Below are positions 22,083 through 27,446 of a stretch of DNA of 29,932 bases, piece by piece; the first letter of the stretch is position 1, and each line of letters opens with the position of its first letter. Made by a program: the position numbers and the translations under genes. This DNA comes from DASWFI01 sp036394315 (GTDB lineage Bacteria > Patescibacteriota > Doudnabacteria > UBA920 > O2-02-FULL-48-8): contig DASWFI010000113.1 of NCBI GenBank assembly GCA_036394315.1, positions 1 to 29,932 on the forward strand, in the 5' to 3' direction. The notes under the pieces are model-generated. The model was not told the DNA's origin and searched no databases. It saw only the letters and a program-made list of their open reading frames with translations.

Positions 22083-22490
22083 ATGACTATCAAATTTCGC
22101 ATTTTTAACAATCTTCAAGGAATAATCTTGATTTTGATTATTGCTATCGTTGTTTTAGTGCTGCTCTTTGCCTATGTCAATGCTCGTATTTCTGCGAATG
22201 ATCAAAAAAGACTGGCTGACATAGGCCAGATTCAAGCCGCGTTAAAAGTTTATTTTGATGAAAATGGATTTTATCCAGCCAGCAACAAAGGTCTGCCGAA
22301 AGATATAGAAACTTATTTAAATTTTTGGCCAACCGCTCCTTCTAAAAACGGTAAATGCTCTGATGAGAAAAATACTTATACTTACGTACTCAGGCCAGGA
22401 ATGGATTATTGGGTTAGTTTTTGTCTGGGCCGAGATTACAATAATCTTAGCGCAGGTACCCATAGAGCCAGCAGTAAGGGGATAGAGTGA
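22083..22490 (+). CDS. Pilin-like protein lacking a prepilin cleavage motif
   Basis: This is a 135-residue protein. After a short basic N-terminus (MTIKFRIFNNLQG) comes a hydrophobic helix IILILIIAIVVLVLLFAYVNA, then QKRLADIGQIQAALKVYFDENGFYP, which aligns with the major pilin (RRLADMRQVMTALELYYNDNGGYP). It keeps the two Cys (KCSD, SFCLG) and ends GTHRASSKGIE. The Gly-Phe-Thr-Leu-Ile-Glu signature is missing: no Glu at +5 and the helix is shorter. It may not be cut by PilD, or may be a membrane-retained decoy, adaptor or initiator. Its stop overlaps the pilD start by four bases (GTGA), so translation is coupled. Confidence 0.85.
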   Translation: MTIKFRIFNNLQGIILILIIAIVVLVLLFAYVNARISANDQKRLADIGQIQAALKVYFDENGFYPASNKGLPKDIETYLNFWPTAPSKNGKCSDEKNTYTYVLRPGMDYWVSFCLGRDYNNLSAGTHRASSKGIE

Positions 22491-23278
22491 CACTTGCTTT
22501 CATATTTATTTTTGGATTAATTATTGGCAGCTTTCTTAATGCTGTCATTTATCGTTTAAAGAGCGGGGAATCATTTTTGTTTACTCGTTCGCACTGTCCA
22601 TCTTGCAAACACGAGCTGGCAGCGCAAGATCTGGTGCCGCTGTTCAGTTTTCTGCTGCTTAGAGGCCGCTGCCGATACTGTTCGAAAAAAATCTCCTGGC
22701 AATATCCATTGATAGAGCTAAGCACAGCAGTTAGCTTTATTTTGTTAGCTCTGAATCTGGAATCTGGAATCTGGAATCTGGAATTTTATTATCTGTTAAC
22801 TGTTATCTGTTTCCTGATTGTGATTGCCGTTTTTGATTATAAGCATTATTTGATCCTGGACAAGGTTGTTTTTCCGGCGCTGGGATTGGCAATTATTTGG
22901 AATATTTATCAAGATTTAGCTGCTCACTCCCTGTTCACTACTCGCTCTCATTTTATTGCAGGTATACTTGGAGCCTTGCTCGTATCAGGCTTTTTTGGAT
23001 TACAGTATTTTGTTTCGCAAGGCCGATGGATCGGATTCGGAGATGTGAAGCTGGGATTATTTTTAGGAAGCCTATTCGGGCTAAAAATTTCTATTGTAAT
23101 GCTTGTGATTGCTTATTTTGTTGGCGCGCTCGTGGGTGTTGGCCTGGTTTTATTAAATCGCAAGACCTTCGCCTCGAAACTGCCTTTCGGGGTATTTTTG
23201 TCATTTTCTGCTATAATAATGTTGCTTTATGGTTATCAGATAACCGATTGGTATTTTAAGCTGATTGGGCTTACATGA
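22487..23278 (+). CDS. pilD: Prepilin peptidase PilD (GspO-type)
   Basis: This is a 263-residue polytopic membrane enzyme with a GTG start overlapping the upstream stop. The N-terminal domain has the two CxxC pairs (Cys37/Cys40 and Cys62/Cys65) that bind zinc, with the usual GSFLNAVIYRL start. The aspartyl protease residues are Asp117 (VFDYKHYLILD) and Asp186 (GFGDVKLG). It cuts prepilins after the leader Gly and usually N-methylates the new N-terminus. Four tandem copies of a 7-bp unit at 22753-22780 encode part of residues 89-99. Gain or loss of one unit would shift the frame. Confidence 0.95.
   Translation: MTLAFIFIFGLIIGSFLNAVIYRLKSGESFLFTRSHCPSCKHELAAQDLVPLFSFLLLRGRCRYCSKKISWQYPLIELSTAVSFILLALNLESGIWNLEFYYLLTVICFLIVIAVFDYKHYLILDKVVFPALGLAIIWNIYQDLAAHSLFTTRSHFIAGILGALLVSGFFGLQYFVSQGRWIGFGDVKLGLFLGSLFGLKISIVMLVIAYFVGALVGVGLVLLNRKTFASKLPFGVFLSFSAIIMLLYGYQITDWYFKLIGLT
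22753..22784. repeat. Heptanucleotide tandem repeat (GAATCTG) inside pilD
   Basis: Four perfect copies of GAATCTG (22753-22780) are followed by a partial copy GAAT. The unit is not a multiple of three, so slippage changes the reading frame of pilD upstream of both catalytic Asp codons. Confidence 0.92.
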
Positions 23279-23838
23279 AACGAAAAGACAATAAAAATCT
23301 AATCCCGGCTGGGGGATTCACGCTCATTGAATTGTTAGTGGTAACTGCCATTACCGCTATAATTGCCGCGGTCAGTATCAGTAATTTTCGAGCTGCCGAA
23401 AACCGCAAACGTGTGGTTTTGGCAATCGACGGTATTGTAAGTTCCTTAAGTTTAGCCCAATCCTATACGCTTGCCGGCAAAAATACAAACAACGCCCAGG
23501 CCACCTGCCGTAGCCCGCAATATTACTATATTACATTTACCTATACGAACACTTACACCATGTACGCTCTGGATAATTGCGGCCAAACGGATTTGATCCA
23601 AAGTTTTACGCTTCCAGACAATACTCAGATGAGTACCTCCGGTCTTATTTTAGATAGCGTCGCTGCCAGCACTAATCTGCGCATTGCATTTTATCCACCA
23701 TTCGCCCAGATCAGAAGCGCCATTGATATTGCTACCAATAATACTTTCAGTACCGCCGCCATTACAGTTCAGTCCTTGGACGGGTCGGAAAGCAAAACCG
23801 TCACCGTAGACGGTGTGGTCGGCCGCATCTCGCGGTAA
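23275..23838 (+). CDS. Minor pilin, GspH-type
   Basis: This is a 187-residue prepilin with leader MKRKDNKNLIPAGG, then FTLIELLVVTAITAIIAAVSI with Glu at +5. The C-terminal region (about 40-187) is beta-rich with CRSPQYYYITF, an extended VQSLDGSESKTVTVDGVVGRISR end and two Cys (TCR, NCG). The layout resembles GspH/FimT-type minor pilins, which start or cap pilus assembly. It overlaps pilD by four bases (ATGA). It is the last gene of the pil block, and a new promoter follows at 23843. Confidence 0.9.
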   Translation: MKRKDNKNLIPAGGFTLIELLVVTAITAIIAAVSISNFRAAENRKRVVLAIDGIVSSLSLAQSYTLAGKNTNNAQATCRSPQYYYITFTYTNTYTMYALDNCGQTDLIQSFTLPDNTQMSTSGLILDSVAASTNLRIAFYPPFAQIRSAIDIATNNTFSTAAITVQSLDGSESKTVTVDGVVGRISR

Positions 23839-23842
23839 TAAG

Positions 23843-23871
23843 TTGCTGAAGCAATATGTTTGGTATATAAT
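23843..23871 (+). promoter_or_regulatory. Promoter before two small anchored-protein genes
   Basis: TTGCTG (23843-23848), a 17-nt spacer and TATAAT (23866-23871). The predicted leader is about 22 nt to the ATG at 23900. Confidence 0.55.
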
Positions 23872-23899
23872 AATAGAAATAATAAACTTTCCGAATAAA

Positions 23900-24346
23900 A
23901 TGACCAATAAAAAAATTTCAATACTGTTATTGCTTCTCGTTGTAATTTTAGCTGTGGTTTTTATTTCGGCTGGAAAATTTACTCAAAGAATCTCGCCGCA
24001 GCCAGCTCCTCCCGCCACCAACTCGAAGAGAGATGCTACAACACCACCGCCACAACCAAAAACATACACTTCAGCCGCGACGGTAAAGCAGGTAAACGCA
24101 AGCGATATCCAGGTGGAGGTAGCTGCCCTGATTACTGGAAGCGACGGTTTGTCGGTATACTCAAAACAGGCAAAGACTATTCACACTGATTCCAAGACAA
24201 AATATTTTTTTATTACCAAATCCGGAGCGAAAAAACCAGCCAAGTTTACTGATGTGAAGCCCAATTCGCAAATATCGATTAATAGTCTAGACAATATCGC
24301 CATGAAATCAGACGCAATCGCGATTTCCATAGACATTACACAGTAA
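23900..24346 (+). CDS. Membrane-anchored small protein of unknown function
   Basis: This is a 148-residue protein from the ATG at 23900; a longer frame from 23813 would read through the promoter and the end of the minor pilin gene. An N-terminal membrane helix (about 6-24), a Pro/Thr linker (about 30-55) and a beta-rich outside domain (about 57-148: SAATVKQVNASDIQVEVAAL, HTDSKTKYFFI, VKPNSQISINS) are visible. The domain order is like that of the next gene and of OB-like DUF5666 domains, but the match is weak. The two genes are 14 nt apart and probably cotranscribed. Confidence 0.72.
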   Translation: MTNKKISILLLLLVVILAVVFISAGKFTQRISPQPAPPATNSKRDATTPPPQPKTYTSAATVKQVNASDIQVEVAALITGSDGLSVYSKQAKTIHTDSKTKYFFITKSGAKKPAKFTDVKPNSQISINSLDNIAMKSDAIAISIDITQ

Positions 24347-24360
24347 TAATTTATACAAAA

Positions 24361-24795
24361 ATGAAAAAAATAATTTTATTAATTGTAGTCCTAATTGGCT
24401 TGCTAGGCGGCGCGTATTTTTACCTACGCCAAAATAAGCCAACCAAAACACAATCCCCCAGTCAACAAAATAAGAAAGTTTCGACCTTGGAGGTGGTAAA
24501 AGACCCTAAATACAAAAATTTTAACTTGGAGGGAAAAATTACATCCATTTCCTCCCAAACCATGGCATTTGAAGCCAGTGTCATTAAGGATGGTATGCCT
24601 TTGAAGTTATCTAAAATAGCCAACCTCACCGATCAACCAGCAATTGTCATTAGGACCAAAACTGCCAAGGGATTCCAGGAAACAAGAACAACACTCAAGG
24701 ATATCTCGGTGGGGCAAACTGTCACTTTTTTTACCCAGACGTACCCCTATGACACTGCCCCCATAACTCCGTACCGCATCGAAATTTTGAAATAA
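24361..24795 (+). CDS. Membrane-anchored small protein of unknown function
   Basis: This is a 144-residue protein with an N-terminal membrane helix (about 3-22), a Gln/Lys/Ser-rich linker (about 24-42) and a beta-rich domain (about 53-144: NLEGKITSISSQTMAFEASV, AIVIRTKTAKGFQETRTTLKDISVGQTVTFFTQTYP). The pattern of short strands around a 'GKITSIS...FEA' start and 'DISVGQTVTFF' suggests an OB-like fold related to the upstream protein. No function is known. It ends before an intrinsic terminator, beyond which the insertion sequence begins. Confidence 0.72.
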   Translation: MKKIILLIVVLIGLLGGAYFYLRQNKPTKTQSPSQQNKKVSTLEVVKDPKYKNFNLEGKITSISSQTMAFEASVIKDGMPLKLSKIANLTDQPAIVIRTKTAKGFQETRTTLKDISVGQTVTFFTQTYPYDTAPITPYRIEILK

Positions 24796-24815
24796 CCATT
24801 TATAAATCAGTAATG

Positions 24816-24840
24816 AACCGAGCGTGTCTCGGGTTTTTTT
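24816..24840 (+). terminator. Intrinsic terminator before the insertion sequence
   Basis: CCGAG (24818-24822) and CTCGG (24828-24832) with a 5-nt loop, followed by seven T (24834-24840). The last T of this run belong to the 15-bp target duplication of the adjacent IS. Confidence 0.78.
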
Positions 24841-24853
24841 GTGTTTTATAGAA
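24839..24853. repeat. Left copy of the IS target-site duplication
   Basis: TTGTGTTTTATAGAA, identical to 26280-26294 on the other side of the element. Confidence 0.9.
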
Positions 24854-24903
24854 TGTTAGGAAAAAACCAAAAGTAGACTCTTAAGGACAATAAGTAGACT
24901 TTT
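24854..24903 (+). repeat. Left terminal inverted repeat of the IS
   Basis: Begins TGTTAGGAAAAAACC and contains AAGTAGACT at 24871-24879 and 24892-24900. The transposase stop codon overlaps its inner edge. Confidence 0.85.
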
Positions 24904-26227
24904 AGAAGTTTAGTTTAATCTCCGCGTGCTTCACGAGTTGAGTGGCCACAAGCTTGTCCTTAAACCAAATCCTGATCTCTGCCAGCCCTGGTTGGGTATT
25001 CGGTACGATCCTCAAATCAACGGTGTGCCTTTGCGGTACTCCCGGTATGGTAATTTCCAGATTGTGAAAAGATATCTTCCGGTAGTTGTCGACAACTCTC
25101 TGATCCCGAAGCGCGAAGATATCTTTGCTGGATTGAAAGGGCGGTTTAATGGTAAACGGACGAAACAATGTTTGACCAGTATGAATAGCCTGGTCAAACC
25201 TGACAGCCGGAATTTGTCTGGTAGTGGAATGCACCCAGACATTGTTGTATTGGTAAACAAGATCTTTCAAAACTTTCCTGACATCTTCGTACCCGGTGAT
25301 ATGTTCTTTAGCGCATGTTCTGACAATCCGATCCTGCAGCCATTGGTAGGGGCGTTCAACTTTCCCTTTGGCATTAGCTGACAGGACGTGAATCAATTCT
25401 GTATTACAGTCTTTGAGCACCTGCTTAAACTGGGTATCAACATCATCAGTAAATTTAGCAGCTGTATGCCAGGGGGAAAATTTATCCCGTTCTCTGACGA
25501 ACCGGAAAATACTATGCTGGTCAGGATAATACTTCAAGGGACAGCCATGGGCTAAAACCACTGATTCTATGGCAGTTATGTGCCACCAGCTGGTTTCTTC
25601 CAAAAAGAGGTCCGCGAACAGCAGCAGTCTGGAGTAATCGTCAATACTGGTAATCAAATACATTTTTCTATCCATGAACGGAGACCATAAGTGATGAGAA
25701 GAGTCATGCTGGATTAACTCTCCCACGAAATTGGTTATGACTTCGCGGTCATGGGTCTTGCGTTTGGTCTTTGGAATGTAGAAGCCTTGTTCTTTAGCCC
25801 GGCTGATAATCGTCGGTACTGAGACCTTGATCTGATGTTTTTTCAGGATATCGTCTCTGACCGCGGAGTAGTTGTAGAATCTGACAGGAATATCTTTGTT
25901 TAAGATTAATTGTTTCTCCTTTTTTAGTTCTTCGGTAATAACCTCCTCCACTTTTTCGGAAACCCTGCTGTGCTCATTTGTCCTCTCTGGAGGGAGGATG
26001 GTAAAAGTATCAGGGCTTTCCTGGTAGCGCTTCAAAATCCTGAAGAATCTGGCGCGCTTGATCTGCAGATTCTCCAGAGCATTGGTAAGCGATACTTCGT
26101 GGGACAGATAATGTTCCAAGATTAATTTGACTTGCTCCTCCGAGAGTCTGTTGTGCAGTTGTTTAGCCATAGGTTTAGGCTTAATAGTTAAGCTGTTACT
26201 ATGGCAGGCGGCGACGGAATTATCCAT
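24902..26227 (-). CDS. IS1202-like transposase (rve/DDE integrase fold)
   Basis: This is a 441-residue protein from the ATG at 26227 (a TTG lies one codon upstream, and another ATG at 26170 starts MAKQLHNRLSEE). The N-terminal HTH region (about 26-72) is followed by a second helical DNA-binding region (about 85-150) and the integrase catalytic core: IQHDSSHHLW (first Asp), then YLITSIDDYSRLLLFADLF, KYYPDQHSIFRF (second Asp) and AKGKVERPYQWLQDR (Glu). The YPDQHSIFR and KGKVERPYQWLQDR segments match IS1202-group transposases. A C-terminal beta domain (about 330-441) follows. No frameshift or stop is visible, so it is probably active. Confidence 0.93.
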   Translation of the reverse strand: MDNSVAACHSNSLTIKPKPMAKQLHNRLSEEQVKLILEHYLSHEVSLTNALENLQIKRARFFRILKRYQESPDTFTILPPERTNEHSRVSEKVEEVITEELKKEKQLILNKDIPVRFYNYSAVRDDILKKHQIKVSVPTIISRAKEQGFYIPKTKRKTHDREVITNFVGELIQHDSSHHLWSPFMDRKMYLITSIDDYSRLLLFADLFLEETSWWHITAIESVVLAHGCPLKYYPDQHSIFRFVRERDKFSPWHTAAKFTDDVDTQFKQVLKDCNTELIHVLSANAKGKVERPYQWLQDRIVRTCAKEHITGYEDVRKVLKDLVYQYNNVWVHSTTRQIPAVRFDQAIHTGQTLFRPFTIKPPFQSSKDIFALRDQRVVDNYRKISFHNLEITIPGVPQRHTVDLRIVPNTQPGLAEIRIWFKDKLVATQLVKHAEIKLNF

Positions 26228-26228
26228 C

Positions 26229-26279
26229 AAAAGTCTACTTTTGGTCTTTAAACAGTCTACTTATGGATTTTAAATGACA
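26229..26279 (-). repeat. Right terminal inverted repeat of the IS
   Basis: The opposite strand begins TGTCATTTAAAATCC and contains AAGTAGACT twice (26262-26254 and 26240-26232). It ends two bases inside the transposase start region and so probably also holds its promoter or operator. Confidence 0.85.
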
Positions 26280-26294
26280 TTGTGTTTTATAGAA
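26280..26294. repeat. Right copy of the IS target-site duplication
   Basis: TTGTGTTTTATAGAA, identical to 24839-24853. It directly abuts the TTGACA of the next promoter. Confidence 0.9.
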
Positions 26295-26323
26295 TTGACA
26301 AAAGTTTAATTATATGTTAGTGT
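26295..26323 (+). promoter_or_regulatory. Promoter of the matrixin-like lipoprotein gene
   Basis: A perfect TTGACA (26295-26300), a 17-nt spacer and a weak TAGTGT (26318-26323). The -35 starts at the first base after the target duplication, so the IS now sits directly upstream of it. Confidence 0.5.
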
Positions 26324-26364
26324 CGGGCTAGAATCATCGCATTTTAGATCCAGGAGGATTATCC

Positions 26365-26430
26365 GTGCGCAGCTGTCTTATTGCCTCTTGGTATTGTCTA
26401 CATCAGTTACTTTGGGAGAATGGACAATGA
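26365..26430 (+). CDS. Possible 21-residue leader peptide
   Basis: An AGGAGG (26352-26357) lies 7 nt before a GTG at 26365 that opens a 21-codon frame (MRSCLIASWYCLHQLLWENGQ). Its TGA (26428-26430) overlaps the lipoprotein ATG (26427-26429) as ATGA. The strong ribosome site drives this frame, not the lipoprotein frame directly, so coupled translation is likely. No similarity is recognised; two Trp and two Cys are present. Confidence 0.45.
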   Translation: MRSCLIASWYCLHQLLWENGQ

Positions 26431-27329
26431 AGAACATCGTACGCCGTCAATTCTTGGCGATCGGTGTGGCGAGTTTGGCCTTGGCCTGCGGCAGCAACGG
26501 CAAAACACCGACGGGGCCTACCCACGACCCTTCACCCATCACACCGGTACCGAAGCCAACTGTAGTACTGACCTTCCTCAATGGCAGTACCACACAGCCG
26601 GTGGCGGGCGCGGAAATTGAGTTTCCTATACTCCGCATAAAGAAAACGACCGACCCCGCAGGGCAAATCACCATCGAGGAGCCCGTGTCAGGATCCTCAC
26701 TCGTCATCAATGGAGGTGGAGGATACATACTCTCCCGGATGATCTACGACCGTAGAGAGTTTTATCTGTGGCCTAATTCTGGCGACGGGGAGTACATCCG
26801 GGAGGTTGCTTTTTCAGGGTTGATCCAAGGGGCCGAGGACAAGCTCTGGCGGCTCAACAAAGACGTTTCGATTCTTGTTTCCGAACCATCATTTGTTTCG
26901 GACCCAAGCGTACTCGACGCTCTTCGGACCCAAGCGGCGGCCTTCACCCAACGGAATGGCAAGTATCGTTACTCCATTGTGACCGATGGGCAAGCCTTAC
27001 CTAACACCTTGTCGGTACCTTTGGTACAGGATGCTAGTAGTCTTTCACAGACTCTAGCTAGCGGGACTGATGGGGTGATAGTCGGAGCAAAAATCAGTTT
27101 CCGGAACAAAGATGCGGCCAAGACTCGTGCTTTCAGGGAGTTCGGAATGGTCTTGGGCCTTAACGAAACCACGCAGCCGTCGATTTTCAGCAGGTACACC
27201 ACGGTGTTCCAGCCAACAGAGGATGACTTCACGGCCATACGTATGCTGGTCAACCGCAACCCCCTGGCCACCTGGGTGAAGGGTGTAGACGGTACGGGTG
27301 ATAAAGATCCCATGTTCGGAGTCAAGTAG
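26427..27329 (+). CDS. Lipoprotein with degenerate matrixin (pseudoprotease) domain
   Basis: This is a 300-residue protein from the ATG at 26427. The lipobox LALAC gives Cys21. The signal also carries RRQFL, a twin-arginine-like motif. A Pro-rich linker (about 27-44) is followed by a carboxypeptidase-regulatory-like beta domain (about 45-115: STTQPVAGAEIEF, TTDPAGQITIEE). Residues about 150-285 resemble a metzincin/matrixin domain, ending REFGMVLGLNETTQPSIFS and PTEDDFTAIRMLVNRNP, parallel to the HExxHxxGLxH and DDxxAIxxLY parts of matrixins. All three zinc His are replaced (Arg237, Met241, Glu247) while Glu238 and Gly244-Leu245 remain, so protease activity is unlikely. The gene is visibly richer in G and C than its neighbours and may have been transferred. 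A terminator follows. Confidence 0.85.
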   Translation: MKNIVRRQFLAIGVASLALACGSNGKTPTGPTHDPSPITPVPKPTVVLTFLNGSTTQPVAGAEIEFPILRIKKTTDPAGQITIEEPVSGSSLVINGGGGYILSRMIYDRREFYLWPNSGDGEYIREVAFSGLIQGAEDKLWRLNKDVSILVSEPSFVSDPSVLDALRTQAAAFTQRNGKYRYSIVTDGQALPNTLSVPLVQDASSLSQTLASGTDGVIVGAKISFRNKDAAKTRAFREFGMVLGLNETTQPSIFSRYTTVFQPTEDDFTAIRMLVNRNPLATWVKGVDGTGDKDPMFGVK

Positions 27330-27347
27330 AATGGCAAGCGCGCGTTT

Positions 27348-27387
27348 ATGTCAGGCAGGATAATCTCTTGCCTGACATTTTTATTTT
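27348..27387 (+). terminator. Intrinsic terminator after the lipoprotein gene
   Basis: A perfect 10-bp stem ATGTCAGGCA (27348-27357) with TGCCTGACAT (27369-27378) followed by TTTTATTTT. The T-run shares bases with the next promoter's -35. Confidence 0.85.
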
Positions 27388-27413
27388 ACAAATTTGCCGT
27401 ATTAGGGTATAAT
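27385..27413 (+). promoter_or_regulatory. Promoter of the large surface protein gene
   Basis: TTTACA (27385-27390), a 17-nt spacer and TATAAT (27408-27413). Transcription from about 27420 gives a 27-nt leader. Confidence 0.75.
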
Positions 27414-27446
27414 TCTATACATAATAGAATCGAAAAAACGAAATAA

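Larger units (their letters stand above)
24854..26279 (-). mobile_element. Insertion sequence, IS1202/ISNCY-like, 1426 bp, intact
   Basis: The element is flanked by a 15-bp direct repeat. The ends begin TGTTA (left) and, on the opposite strand, TGTCA (right) and form imperfect inverted repeats of about 50 bp. Each end contains two copies of AAGTAGACT spaced 21-22 nt apart (24871 and 24892; on the minus strand ending at 26254 and 26232). One transposase gene on minus fills the interior. Long target duplications and the transposase motifs point to the IS1202 group of ISNCY. Intact gene, ends and duplication suggest a recent insertion. Confidence 0.88.

Noticed and set aside
22753..22784. CRISPR-like direct repeats
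   Set aside because: The units are 7 bp with no spacers, inside a coding gene. No CRISPR array or cas gene was seen anywhere in the window.
26388..26426. Longer lipoprotein start at 26388
   Set aside because: It would place 13 residues before the RRQFL/lipobox signal, while GGGAGA lies just before the ATG at 26427.
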